DNA from: Volvox africanus
Lineage: Eukaryota > Chlorophyta > Chlorophyceae > Chlamydomonadales > Volvocaceae
DNA length: 64,000 nt
Assembly: GCA_030268105.1 (NCBI GenBank)
Contig: BSDZ01000015.1
Coordinates: 2,073,501 to 2,137,500 of the forward strand
Direction: 5' to 3'
The notes under the pieces are model-generated. The model saw only the letters and a list, made by a program, of their open reading frames with translations. It searched no databases and was not told where the DNA came from. Position numbers and translations under genes: made by a program. Positions 1 through 13,500 of the stretch are shown piece by piece. Position 1 is the first letter of the stretch. Each line of letters begins with the position of its first letter.

Positions 1-312
1 TCAACCTGCAATTTCATCTGCGGTGTCACACGCTTGGGCCCTTCCTAAGCAACAATCTCTCTGCACCCGGGTCGTCCTATTCACTGGCAATTTGCTCTCT
101 TCCCTCGGTTGTCCTTCCGCTCTGTAATTTCATTAAAGTCCAATGTCACCTTTGCTTAAAAAGGTGACTGATTATCGCTACGCCTACGTGAGTGTGGGCG
201 GGATGGCCCCCGGCGGTGGCGGCGTCAACTCTGCCCACCGTTTGCTGTTAGGCTAGCCCCATCCTCGTGCGCTACAGTCCCTCTGCTTTCCACCCTCTAA
301 ACCCCCCATCGG
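1..312. other. Downstream flank of CHI-like gene
   Basis: Non-coding as far as I can see. It lies downstream of the stop codon of the minus-strand chalcone-isomerase-like gene, so it should hold that gene's 3' UTR. No long ORF, repeat or RNA gene was recognised. Confidence 0.4.
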
Positions 313-2531
313 TCAGCCGACAGTTATCAGGTAATTTACAGCATTTGGGTCACGACGCAGTCTAACGGCGAGTTCCTGCAACCCACGGGTCCATTAACCC
401 CACGTCCTTCGCCCTCTGGCAGCACCCTTCCCAGCCCCCGAGCTCCCTTCTCAGCCCTCACCTTCGCCTTCTTCGACACGGGCTGGTCCCCCAGGTACAA
501 GTCAAAGAGCGCCTCCGACAGTGCGGGGGACTGCAACAGGCCCAGCACCCGCCCGCCCGCCTCAGTCAACAGCGCGCCGGATGAGCTGGATTGGGCAGAG
601 GGAGCGGAGGGGTCTTAAGACGAGTTGTCCACATGACATCAAAGAAGCAGGAAAGGAAATAAAGCATGCGCAACGCGTCAACTCAGGCGCCCAACATCCC
701 TTCGCGCCAAAACGTCTTTCAGCGCCCAACAGTCTCTACCCCACGCATGCACGCAGAGGTGCCCCATTACCTTCGGCTGAAGGTAATGGACGCGCCCTTC
801 CGAACCGCATCGCCTCCGGACACGAAGGACCCGTCGGACGTCATAGTCTTTGTCGTCACCACGTGCTCTGGCAGCTTCTCCCTGGAGAAGTACGATAACA
901 GTTCGTGGAGCGCGGGGTCATCTGCGCGACCACCAGCCTGTGAGCAATCAGGGACAAGGCAAAGCGTAGGTATAGCGTAGGTAGGCTAGGATAGCGTAGG
1001 TAGGTTTACGAAGCAATGCCAAACTCCAGCGGCATAAACCCACGTGAACCATCCACCGCCCTCTATTCCGACCTTCCGCCAGGGCCCCCAGCACAAGCCT
1101 CTCCGCAGACCCGACCCCCGAATCAAACCCCCTCACCCACCTTCTCATGCCGCCGCTGCAATATGCGCTCAAATTCCTGACTGAGCAGATGCAGCGGCAA
1201 GTTGCGGCACGCCCGAATCGTAAGTGACATATCGACTCGGCTGGAGGGCGATACCACGAGCTCAGCGGGACTACAGCGGCCGCAGCCGCCGCCAGTGCCA
1301 GCCCCCGCGGTGGTGGCAGCGGGGCCGTCGTTACCGCAGCCTAGGGGCCGACTCCCGGGTGACGTGGCGCCACCGCTGCGAATGGCGTACGCGGCCTGTA
1401 GGGGAAAAGGAAACGACGTGCTTGGTAAGCGGGGTCTGTGGGTTTTCTGGAGAGGACAGTCAATTGGCGCACACACCCCAATTCGGCAGTCCCCAGTCCC
1501 TGAAACAGGTGAGTGTGGATGGGGGTTTGGGGGTTTGGGGGCATTGTAGCCCCATTTATTTCCCTGCCTCCACTGAACCTGTAAAGTTACCTCGCAAAGC
1601 CAGCTGTCCTGCTACACCTCAATTCCCAAATCCCACGTCTCCAATCCTCCATCCCTCATCGACACATGCTTTATTCCTTGGACCCAGGGCACGAGGTGTC
1701 CAGCATACGAAAAAGATCCCTAGGAAATGGAAGGTACCGATGCGCCAGCAGCGGCAGACATTAAGAAGGATCAAGGCATGCCATGGCCGCTCAGAACCCA
1801 TGGTCGCTCAGAAGATCCTGACAATCTGAGTGAAGGGTCAATCCTGTGCGGAATCATCACACCTTGTTCGGGTCTGCGTAGATCGCAAAGTCGTAGATTT
1901 TGACTCGGAGGAGTCCGCGTCCGTCCCACCAGCCGCCACCGCCCCACTGACGAGATCCGACTGCCAGCAGATGCTGCAAGGAGTAGCCCTGACCCCGCCA
2001 TTGAACCTCCCCCGCCAGCCCTTGCTGCATTGAACCTCCCCCGTCCGCACTGCAGCCACCGCCACCGCCATAACTGCCACCCTCGCCGCTACTGTCAGTA
2101 TCGCCGTGCATGCAGCTTTTGAAACTGGAAGTGGTGATCGGCACTGGGGATGCGCCGGGCGCCCGTCGGGGTGCATGTGCCCAGTTGGCTGCGGCGGGGC
2201 AGGGCTCGCTGCATCCCGTCCCGGCCGCCCGACCGCCGCAGTCGCATGTGAGGATTGGGCGGTGCTCGGGGTGATGGTGGCTCCAAGATGCCTCCTCTAG
2301 GTTGTGGCGCGATGTTGAGTGGTGGTTGTGGTGATGAGGGGAGTGATACTGGTACAGATCAACGTCGTCAGCACTGACGTGATACTGGAGGGAGCGACGG
2401 GGATGCAGTTGCGGACTCGGAGGGGAGTCAGCATCGTAAATTGGTCGGCGCAGCACGATTGGAAATGAGCTGCCGCTGTTACTAGCCTCATCTGCCGCGC
2501 CAATTAGCTGAAGGGGGCTCAGCTCTGGCAT
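313..2531 (-). CDS. Chalcone isomerase-fold (CHI/FAP-like) protein
   Basis: Five-exon model, all junctions GT-AG and in phase: 2531-1863, 1395-1141, 937-771, 585-462, 375-313; 425 residues. Residues 1-205 are low complexity, with His-rich (SPHHHNHHS) and Gly-rich tracts. The CHI fold occupies roughly residues 205-425. Supporting blocks, in family order, are RVKIYDFAIYADP at the end of exon 1, VDMSLTIRACRNLPL in exon 2, KGASITFSRSSSGALL across exons 3-4, and LSEALFDLYLGDQPVSKKAK in exon 4. CHI-fold proteins include true chalcone isomerases and plastid fatty-acid-binding relatives. Without flavonoid-pathway neighbours I favour the non-catalytic or fatty-acid-binding type, which is inference. 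The start is the ATG of the longest exon; an upstream first exon around 2.55-2.85 kb is possible. The last, 20-codon exon is the least certain part. Confidence 0.72.
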
Positions 2532-4027
2532 GAGATGCGCGTGGACCTGCCGGTGACCGCTGGTTGGCGTGATAGGGCTGCAAATTTGGGGCGGTGTAAG
2601 GGCGACGGTGGGTAATTGGAAGTTGAGGTCCTTATCTTCAGCTGTGAAAGGGTATCAGAGAGCAACGGCGCAAAGGACTTCAGATAGAGATTTTCAAGCT
2701 CTTCCAATAATTGCTTACGGTTCATCGTAAGGGTCCAGAATTCCATCGGGCTCGAGCATGGCAGCGGAAAGGGACGCCAATGGTGCGCCCCGGACTCGGC
2801 CAGTGCGACGCCCACGTCCTCCCGGAGCGGCCGATGAACGGCCACGTCCAAACCTTATCGTCCAACGACATGCTGCCTTCAGTCCACGACGGAAGCCGCG
2901 CAGTGGGTTGAAGCGCCGGACCAACTGAGAATCGTTTGGAGTGGCTACTTCCATTGAAAGTAGGCAATCGGTGAAAAAGGTATACACCAAATTGTATGAA
3001 ATTTGCTAATTAATGCCTATACGTATCTCATATAAATTGACAGGAGGAGTGTTCATTAATTCCGCAAAGCAAAAACGATTTATCGAATTATCGATAAGAT
3101 ATACAGGCAGCACAGAGTTTCGACGAGAAATTCTGGTTGCCTTCTGTTGCCATGGATTTAAAAAGTGTTGGTGCGTCAGATTGTCGTGTCATCCAAGGTG
3201 AACACGGGGTAAAGTATACATCAGAGATGAAATGTGCGCTGCATACATTTACAACTTTTCATTTAATCACCAGAAGGGTGTAAGGGTGTAATTGTAAGCG
3301 TTGTACGAAGCCATATTGCGCTTCGGCCTAACCTCTACGCCCTTCTGTTGCACATTATATGCGCATCGCTTCGGCAAAAAGTAGTCGCTATTCGTTCCAT
3401 GGCTTTTCAGCAAAGCTCACTTGGATGGAAGCTAATTAGCTGAATTTGGCCGTCCTTACGATTTTGCGAGTAAGTATAAAATAGCTTGAAGTAGCTGTGC
3501 GTAGAAACTTTCAAGTCCGCATCCTGTGTTACACCGGTGCTCGCGCCAGCCCTACGGTCGTGAGCCCCCTCAATGCCAGGCCTCATCCGCAGCTCATCAA
3601 GGGAATCTATCAATGGCGCTCCCTATTTACAGTACATATTGCTAGTAAATCGGGACGTACAAAATCCCTTTTCCCTGGATGGCAGTGGCTGAAGATGTGC
3701 AGCTGCAACTCTCATCTCTGCCCCCTCCCTACATGACTACAAGCTCAGCTGTATGCTCCACATGAACCCTACTGCACATGGCCTTTTCTTCGTTCAGCTG
3801 CGATTCCATAGGGAAAATTTATCCAATTTCAAGTTAAGGAACCATGCGTCACAACTAGGATAGCTTGCACATTAACTCAGATAAGATAAGATAAGCTCTC
3901 GTTGTTCTCCAAGCTGTTTGTATCGGACCCCATGTCAAGCCAACCAAGGCTGCCGTCTCGCCACCCCCAAATGCGACCCTCCCCAGGCACCTGCAATACG
4001 GTATCAGTCCGGACACTATGTGACTCT
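2532..4027. other. Intergenic: CHI-like promoter and HFM1 3' flank
   Basis: Lies between two minus-strand genes. About 2535-2790 encodes short overlapping ORFs on the minus strand, one with a helical segment starting MNRKQLLEELENLYL at about 2724. It could be an unrecognised 5' exon of the CHI-like gene, but I found no in-phase splice. The rest is AT-rich and non-coding. A short (GATAA)n run sits at about 3880-3895. Confidence 0.4.
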
Positions 4028-7000
4028 TCAGAATAACAGTGAGTTGATCCAGTCCTGTGTGGGATCGACATCATCGTCAAGGCTAATGGCACCAGGTCCT
4101 GCAACCGGCTCAGTCCGGGTTATGACCAGCGGTTCATGTGGCTGCAGGCCGTGCTGATCTTGTGGAGCCTCCCAGCCATGCACGTGCTTTGTGCCCGAAG
4201 CCGCGTGTGAAATTGGCGGACACCACCCCGCTGAGTTTCCTGAAGCAGTCCTATCAGTACACAGATCGATAATGGCGGTCTCTCCCTCAGGACCAGCAAG
4301 CCGTTGAGGCTGACAGACAATATGTGGAGCCTGCTGCTCGTTCTGCTGCTGTTGTTGGTGCTGTGAAGGTCGACGTTGTTCTTCAGCACTTTCTGCAAGC
4401 TCCCCCGAGGACAGTTGCAGCGACGGTGTGAACACTTGTGGCGAAGACATGGATACTGGTGGCAACTTTCGCTTCCGAAGTCCCTGAGTAAGGCTGGCCA
4501 GTGCAGAGTAGCGACTCGTTTTTTGTCGGGCAATGCAGCCAACATGTGTGCCGGGGGCATCACCAGAGGCATCGCAGAGGGAATTGCCTTCTCTGCCACT
4601 TGTAAGTACAGCCCCAATTGCCCCGACTGCGCTTGGACTCTCGCCCACATCAGAATTAGAGCCACCAGGTAGCTGCTGTGCAACCGTTCTTGCTGACCGG
4701 CCAGGCGGCTTCCATCCAATACCGCTGTCAGTCGCTGTCACGTGATTCGGCACTGCCATAATACCGGTAGCACTCGTTGTCAAACAGTTTGGTCCAGAGC
4801 CAGGGCCAGTAACCAGCCTTTGCTGCGGTGACGGCTGCGTGTGCCGGTTGGCAACAAAAGGCTCACGTTCCTCACACGTGTGCCAGGCCGTCGCTGTCAC
4901 AAGCACTGATCTATCTCGAGCAGCAGCAGCAGCTTCGAAGTCTAGTCTGTCACGACCTTCTACAGCTCGGCTGGCTCGCTCCATTTCCTGGCCAGGGCCT
5001 TGTGCACCTTGGTGCTGCGCACTTAGGTGGGCAGCAACAGGGCCTACTGGCGGGAAGACGCTTGCATGGCAGCGCGGACCGCTTATGCCAGCCTGGTGGT
5101 CACGTTCGCGATCACGGCCATCAGAGTGCTCACACGTGGTAGCGCGAGAAGCAGAGGACAAACGAAGTGTCTTGGCGGCCCTCCATGCGCCTGTACCTTG
5201 ACCCACTTCATAGCGTTGGCTGTGGTCTGGCTGCAATGACGCGCCCGTGTCTGATTCGTCCACAAACTCAGCCCAACAAGCAGCAGCGGTGCCACCAACA
5301 CTGTTTGCACCACGACAGCTCGGGCCCAGGGGCGCCGCGAAGTAGCGCTGGTGTCTGTCCCCGTCTGCCGGCATCCGTTGTCCCTCAGACAACAGTCCGA
5401 ACTCCCGAAGAGCACTGGCACCGCTTGCGTCGTGAGCCCCATTCCCGTCGCTGTCAAACCAACCATCAACAGCAGGCAATGTGTCGTGACCGCCGAGATG
5501 AACGTCGGGAATATCTATTGTAGGTCTCTCTGCTGCTGCATAAACCATGCCAGAGTCATACTCTCCATCGCCTTGCCCAAAGCTTGCCAGGGTCGCCCTC
5601 GCCACGTTCCTGGACTTGAGCCTCCGGCTAGCAAGCTTCATCGCAGACAGCGACGAATTCGTCGGGGAGCTTTCCACCACCGCCGGCGACGCCAATACTA
5701 CAGCGGCCCCAAGCCCAACCCCTAGTCCGCCTACAGCGCCGGATGCCCCACCATTACCACCTCCTTGACTCCCTGCCGTGAAGCCCAACAAGGTGGAGCT
5801 GTTAGCCGTGTCCCTGGCTTGGCGCTGCTGCATGAGCTGCAGCCCCGCTATGATGCCTTGGTCTCGCCTGTTTGAAATTATTTTTCGCTTGCTCTGATTG
5901 AGAATTGTAGCCTGCGATCTGTCAAAAGGCTGGGGAACGGGGGCACTGGATGCAACCGGCCCAGAAAACCGCGGCGGCTGTGGCCCACCGGCGGATAGCG
6001 AGTGCTCTGCTGCTTCCCTCGGGATATTTGCTGTGGATATTTGGCGGGAGGACATGTCTGGTCGGTGCAGCAGCATTACCTGGGAAGAAAGCGGTAGTGG
6101 GGCTGTTCTTTGTGGCGGCTCGTGCACAGAAACAGCCGGTACTGTGTCAAAGATTGGGTGTGGCGGCGGCGGTACCAGCGCTGCTGCTGTCATTGCAGTC
6201 CCCACCAATGCCGCTGACGGAGGGGAAGACACCAAAGCTGCATTGGCCCGAGTATGTGCTTGTGCCGGGATCACCCCATCGTCTGGTCCTGCAGCACTTC
6301 CTGCTGCGAGACCTGGACTGGTGCTATCGCCCCCTAGCAAGAAGTCGAACAAATCATCTAGAGGCTCCTCTTCGTCAGCTTGCTGCCGCTCGCCACTGCT
6401 CCCAGCTGATCCTGGCTCCGTCCTATCACCATAACCGCCGCCCATGCCACCTACGACATCGCACTGCAATGAGCTGCCGCGCTGGCCATATGGTTCACCA
6501 AATCCGTCCGCCACGCCGCTCTTCGCAGCCAGCTCCTCCATGGCGATGTAGTCCTTGCGATTGCATGTTTCTGTGAATGCCGCCGCGGTCGTCGGACCAC
6601 CTGCATTCCGCACAACCAGCGCCGGCTTTTCAGCCAGCGCCATGAGGCGAGCAAACGCGGGAACCTGCTTCGCGCCTGCCAACGATGCACCCGACATGTT
6701 CAAGCCTTGTGGCTGCTTGATGCCACCAGTGCGGCCAGTACCGGAACCTCTCTTGGGTGCAACCTTTGCAATGGAGCTGACCTTGGCGATTGTGTCTAAA
6801 GTCCCGGACAGAGGTTGTGACGGTGCAGCGGAAGTTGACGGATGGCAAGGTTCTTGCTGTTGCGCTGGCACTGGTGGTGGCGGTGATGGTGTGGGCTGCT
6901 CCTGCTGTTGCTGTTGCTGCTGAGTTAGATGATACAACTGTTGTTGCGGCTGCTGCTGCTGCATTGGCTTGTCTCCAGGCTGCTGCAGTTGCTGCTGTGA

Positions 7001-7585
7001 TTGCTGCCACGGCATCAGCGGCTGTCTATACAAGGCCGAAGTGTTGGACAGCCCAGCTGCCGCCATAGCGAAGGTCGGGGCAGCCAAGGCAGGCGCCTCC
7101 ATAATCACCTGTGGTCGCATATTAAAGCGCCCTTCACCAATCCCGACTCCGCCTGCCTCCCGGTCCCTCTTGCTCCTCTGAGACAGCAAATTCGCAATCT
7201 GTGCTGCGCCTCGCCCACTACCTGCACCGTGGCCTGGCATCCCCATCGCTGCCCCATTCCCCACCGCCTCCTCATCTCCTTCGCCAGGGTGAGCGCCAAA
7301 CAACCGCGCCGGAAAGGGCGAAGGCTGTAGCGTCGCGTCATCGAGATCCGTGGAGCGTCCGCCCGGTCCTGAGGCTGCTGCCGCCGCTGCTTCTGCAGCA
7401 GCACCAGCAGCACCAGCAGGGGCGCCGCTTGGTCCATCTACACTTTCCACCCGCACCGACCCATTCGTTATCTTGAGCCGCAAGTTGGCGTGGACGTCAA
7501 GGCCGCATATGCGCTCCAGGATAAGGCACGCAATTACGTTAAGGGCCTCGCCGCGCGGCGCCTGGGGTGGCGGGCTCACATTTAC
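4028..7585 (-). other. HFM1 last exon: 1185-codon low-complexity tail
   Basis: A single open exon starts in the conserved HFM1 C-terminal domain (LILERICGLDVHANL, matching the family's VGLD-type block). It then runs about 1150 residues without recognisable domains. Seen directly: poly-Gln at about residues 1295-1335 encoded mostly by CAG, runs of Pro, Ala and Gly, an acidic-hydrophobic block DDLFDFLLGG at about 1510, a basic patch KRKIISNRRDQ, and a terminal DPTQDWINSLLF. The exon has no in-frame stop over 3.5 kb, which in a repeat-rich region argues for selection. No function is assigned; interaction or regulation is a guess. Confidence 0.75.
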
Positions 7586-10500
7586 CTGGCACTGCATGTA
7601 CACGCATGTCCATAAGGGAGTTTGGGGCCCGGGTTTAGGATACGGGTGTGTAGATGCAAAGAAATCCAAGAGACCGAGACGCATACCCTGGGAACCATAT
7701 CCTTACCATGGGACCATGCCAGATGTGCCGACCTCTGTTTGGGGGCCCCTGGAGGTGATCATTAAGGGCTTTGTCCCACGCACGGGTGCCACGAACAACA
7801 TCAATATATAATGGAACAGTTATTACCCACTTGACGTGGGGTCGTTTGTGACTAGGAGGCAACCCAACCGTACAACGGAAAGTTCCGGAGTTGACGGGCC
7901 AAGGGGTAGGTTGTCCTTGGCTGCGGTGTATAGCAGGGTAGAGTTCTCCCTGGGTGTTTGGATAGCCGATCAGTTGCTGGTGCTTCCCACGGAAAGCAGC
8001 AAACCTGGAATGGACTTGAGAACTGGACTGGATCGCGCCCAGCTGTACATTAAGCAAGCATAGCTCCGGGAATGGAGACGGATACTGTGAACCCGATACC
8101 ACACACGCACTTCCATAGCATTACCTTGCCACCGGAATCTTCGTCAGGTTCAGCATTCGGGCGCCCACCCCAAACACTGAGTAATTTACAAAGATTTGCC
8201 TGGTAAGCGCGTAGTGCCAGTGCACGGGGATTCCCGTGACCTAGTCCGTTATTTTTCCTTTCGTAGTTTAACTTGCCCCAGCTTGGGGTTCCTCACCCTG
8301 TATGGAGAGGTGAAGGTATCGACGTCAAGTCGTTCGTGCCTCAGCAGCCGGTCGCTGTTGCTGAGCCCTACCAGCAGGTGTGCAGGTGTGTGACGACAAG
8401 CGGCGGCGGAACCAGTGCAGCCACCGGCGGCCTCGGCCCTGCAGCATTTCAACCGGAGCTGCCGTAAGTGCGGCACCGTCTGAAACTAAGCATTGAGCGT
8501 ATTGACGTATGGATCCAGCGGCGTCTGCGTCTCGGTGTGCGTCGCGTGTGCATGCACAGGCGGGGCATCATGAGTTCAGGACCCCACCTCACCTCACCAT
8601 GGCTAGATTGCGCGAACTAAATCGGCATAAGTATGATGCGATATCTGCATATGATACGGTATCTGCAGAACAGATGCCTGTAGCAGGGATCCCTGGCCGG
8701 AATGGAGCCCGTCGAAGGCGCGCATGGACATTTTGGCCATTGGCCATGCGTCAGGACTGGTACGACTCATGAAGTAATAATCGGATGTGATCACTCGCTT
8801 TGGCTCACTCGCATGTGACCTGGTTGTCGGTCGCCCTTGTCATCGCATCCTAATAAGATGACTATCATCACCCCGTTTACGCTTGGGCCGTATGATAATT
8901 AAATGTTAGGCTGCGGTGCTACGTACCGGACAAGCTCGACTTCCACCGCTGTTTGGTTCGGGTGCGGATGCGGGTGATGCCCGGCACCGAGATACCTCAG
9001 CGAAAGTTGCACCTCGGGTGGCAGCAGCTTCACCAGGTGGCTGCGGACAGTGTTCCCTGGCAATGGCAATGGCAATTGCAATGGCAGCAGCAGCAGCAGC
9101 AACAACAGCAGCAGCAACAACAACAGCGGCAGCAGCAGCAGCAGCAAGAGCGGCAGCAGCAGAATTTTGGCATCAAAATGGTCAAAAGCATCGCCATCAA
9201 CTACATTATGGAGGTGACGGGCTTGGCGGGGTAGATGATCCAGGACATCGCGTGCCGCCGGACGCTACAGCAGTGGCTCGTCCATGGGGCCGTGCGGTGG
9301 CGGGCGGGGGGCAAAGCTGCTGCGGTCTGGGGCGAGCCATTACATGCGGTCTTTCGGCTGACCGAATGTAGATAGGCTGGGTTGGCTCCGCCGTCGCAAT
9401 CCTGGTTACTTTGATCCACTTCGCGAACGACTACATCGACTAAATAATGATAACAATAATAGGCTCGAGCGATGGGAGGAGCGCGTGGCAGAACAGACAA
9501 AGCCCAGTTCCCTCCTGCGCTGTGGTTCGGCCAGGTCAGGGGCCCCGGTGCTTGTCCTTTCAGGGCAAGTCGCCCAGCCACAGTGTAACACCTAAGTAAC
9601 AATAAGAATAAATTATGATGCGATGGTGCGCCCAGCTTGTTCGCTTCCTGTCAGGAATAGAGAAAAGCACCCGGTCTCCACCACCACCACCAACACCAAC
9701 AACACCAACACCAACAACACCAACACCAGCACCAACACCAACACCATCCCCCGCCGAGACGTCGCATTACTTCTCTCTCATTACTGATTAGGCATATCAA
9801 ATCATCTGTTCATCATCCATCAACACTTCCACGACCTTACCGAAGGGATAGGCCTTCTGCGTCACAGCCTCGATCCGGCGCGGGTCCACCGACCCAACTT
9901 GCCGCAGCCCTCCCAGTCCCGCGGAGGCCAATCGCTGGGCCAAAAGGCGGCCGATGTCGGGCAGCTGCCGTACCGTCTGCGGATCAGATCAATAACGGCT
10001 TTGTCGTGATAGCGTTCTAGCGTTGTAGGAAGATAGCTAATAACCAAATAGCGTCTTAAGCGCTTTAGGCACCTTTTCAAAAGTGGTGAGTTCGAAGAGG
10101 GTTGACCAGCTGTTGATTGTTGACCCGAAAAAAAACACGTCCTTATCAGTCCATGGAATAACTGTCGCATTATTTGGCGCCATAAAGAGCGATATGCCTG
10201 AAAGTTATTTCCCCGTGCCTGTTTACCGGGCTAACACACATACACACATACACACACACACACACGCACAGATACACAGATAGGTGTAGAGCTAACCGAA
10301 CGGAACCACATGGTCCGTCTTTGCTGTTAACGTAGAACTCGGGCTCCTTCCACCAAGGTGCACCTGCTTAGAGTCGTCCCACATGCGCTGCCGCAGGCAT
10401 TTGGCAAGGCACAGCGAGTTAGCGGTTGCTGCCAAGGCCTGACGGAAGTCAAAGTACCTGTATGCACGTTGAGAGGGGGGTTGTAGGCAGGCTTCGGGCC

Positions 10501-13500
10501 GTGTCGCCCCCACATGCCCTTGCGAGAAGCTGCAGGCGAATGCCCGATAGCACCATAAACTGACACCATGAATATGCAACCAGGAGCAGATCTCCGAAAC
10601 CATTCGTGGTCTGTCATTTATCGATCTATGAGATGCAATTCGTCCAAAAGCCGCAGCATCGTCCATGACCATGCACCGGGCAGGACGTCGGGCAAGGGTG
10701 TGAAAGGGAATGTCTTTACATGATACAAAGGGTTTTGCGCCATGCAGTCAATGCGAAGTATGGCTAGCTCGGCTGGATAACACACAAACAACGGGGCCTC
10801 CACATGCGCCCCATGCTAACGGCCTCCTCTTTTCATTATGTATGTGTGTTTGTGTGTGTGTAGGGGGGATAGGGGGGCTATGCTTCACCCGTGGCCACTA
10901 CCACCTGGCAGCAGTCCCTACCTTTCCCTGTATTTCGGGACACCCTCATCCGTTCACCCCTAGGGATGTTGACTGCTCCGAAGTAATCAGTGACTTTCTG
11001 AGTAGGTAGGTGGTTCAGCACGGGAAAATGTATGTTGTCACAGCGGGCTCTGGACTCCTATTGAACGGATTAGGGAGCCATTGGGCACCTGGCGCCCCCT
11101 TTGTTGAAGTGCCAGGCCCATGTGGATGCCAGCCTCCCATGTAGATTCCTCAATCGTGCCCCACCAACCGATGCGGTGCAGAAATCGCGCGGCGGCAATC
11201 ACTATTCCACACAGCACTGCATTACTAACACGCCACGCATCGGACAGCTTGTTTTCGTTAGAATTGAGGTACACCGTCAATAAGATTTTCGAAGGTCCCG
11301 CCTACCCACGACCCACGACCCACCTGACCATGGCCCCCGTGATCCGCTGTCCCACCCGCAGCACCCCCTCCAGCTCCTGTCTCATGGAATAGTCCAGCAC
11401 CTCGGTGGTTACGTCGCTCAGAGCTTCGTTCACCTGTGAATGAACGTATGCCAGGTCAGTCTGCAGGCTGGGAAGTATAAAGGACAGGCATAACAAAACT
11501 GGCTAGAATTGGGTTGGTCCAAAAACGAAACGAAAATGGCAATTATCGGTTATGATCAGCATGTGGTCCGGACCTGAGACGGGGGTTTGCGGGTTTGGCG
11601 ATATGCGCTTCACGTTCTCGTTAAGGCCGCAGTAAAACCATATAGTTTGGCCCCATATAGTAATCCATGCAGAAAGGCCGGGGGTAGGGTGCGCTCAATC
11701 GGTATGGCCGCAGGGATTGCAGATCGAATCATTCGGCGGAGGAAAATATTGTATGGAGCTGAGGAAGCCCTTGGAAGCAGGTTACTACGTATGGGAGGAG
11801 GGGAATGCAGGATAGGAGTGTCCGTGCAAAGAAAGGAAAAGGGGGGGGGAGGAGGAGGCTGGAGCAAATGGTAGGAAAGGATAAGGCCCATCCCAGGTAT
11901 GTGGCCATCCCAGATCATCCCAAGCGGTTCTGCCATCCCTGGAGCCTCTTACCATGATGAAAATCTTCTCCGTGGCCTTGGAGATGCGATCTTTAGGTTT
12001 TGGAGCCCTGCCGCCAGCAGCGGCCCCTGAAGGACCGTCTGCTGGCACGGGGTACTTGATAGCGTTATCCCCCTCTACCCGCTTATTTATCTCGTTGAGC
12101 ACCCGCTTTTCCCCCCTGGATCACCATACACATAGTGCACGGCGATGCGTACATCCAAACGCCAAGGGACATGAAACGCGCGAAATCAGACCTGACGAGA
12201 AAGGAGATGAACGAGAATTGAGAAGCGAGAAAGAATGCATATCAATGTCCATCCATTGGTGACGCAAGCCTACGACCCACGGGTCAGTCAATGCCACCGG
12301 GGGGCGATGCGCGGGGAAAATACGCGCAGCATCGCACTCGTTTTCTCTACGTGGCCGCGCTGGCCGAGCACAACCCACAAAAAAGCGAAGAGACGGACAA
12401 ACAGCACGTGTGCATGTGCATTATAACCGCTTCTCGCCTTCGCAAGGAAGAACGCTTAACGAGTACCTGGTAACAATAAGGCTCGAGTGAAAAAATACGT
12501 ACTGGAATCGCGGCGTGTATAAGTGTGTCAAATGACTATTAGATCAGGCTAAAACCCTTCCAGCGCCCCACACAGCATGTATGAGGGTGTCCCTCCCGCA
12601 CAGCAAGGAGAATTTTAATGTGGTTAGCGGTTAGTGTGGTTAGCGGTTAGTGTGCCTCTTTCAATCTGGTGAAGAAAGATTTTCACCGACCGACCCTGTA
12701 AGAAGAAAACCGACCGACCGCCCCGCATTATGACCACCGCTGCCACGTGCCTACGCCTCCAACATCGTGTCCCCTCCCACCAATTCGCAAATCAACAAAC
12801 TATATCATTAACTTTTACCTTAATGGAGGCCCTTCCTTATCATCAGTCATCGGGACCTCACATGTCCTGATAAGCGAACATGGGCCTTACGTACCTGCGC
12901 AGTCGAATGTTGGAAAACTCCCCCGCGATGGCTATGATCCGCAGCAGCGCCATCATGCCCGCCCGCAACCCCACCTAAGGGTTGTGGGTTGTGGGTCGTG
13001 GCGTGTTGGAAAAAGGACACGCACTGAGAGAAAGACGAATAGTCAGGGGAGCAAGAGTGTGAATGCAACGGAGAAATAAATCCAGGAATGGAAGGAGGGA
13101 GAATGGAGGGGGCAGGGGCCGAGGAAGGACGACGAAAGGACACGAGCTAGGGATCAACGACGACACCTCAATATCGATGTCAGTAACGGCATAGCGTACT
13201 TTCAAGCAAACCATGTGTACGTATGTGTTCGTCTGTCTGTCTGTCTGTCTGTCTGTCTGCCTGCTGACTCGAACCTCAGCTGCGCGGATGCAGTTTACAG
13301 TAGGTAGGTTTTGGATCCATCAAGGAAATCGAAAGACGGTATCATTCAAGATCTTTGTTGCCCCGTACATCCATAACTGTTTCAACCAGCACCTCCTCTT
13401 CCCGTGCGTGTTGCCGGCGGCCCAACTCTAAACGCCCAATGCCCAAATCCAAATGCGTAACCTAGGCCGACCTGCGTGATGGCCTTCATGGTATCTAGCC

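Noticed and set aside
4376..7437. Many ORFs antisense or out of frame to the HFM1 tail
   Set aside because: GC-rich coding sequence leaves other frames open. Only the 7585-4028 frame continues the conserved domain in phase.
11038..11280. Minus-strand ORF (AAARFLHRIGWWGTIEEST) as an HFM1 exon
   Set aside because: The family alignment and phase join 11324 directly to 10457; this segment has no counterpart.
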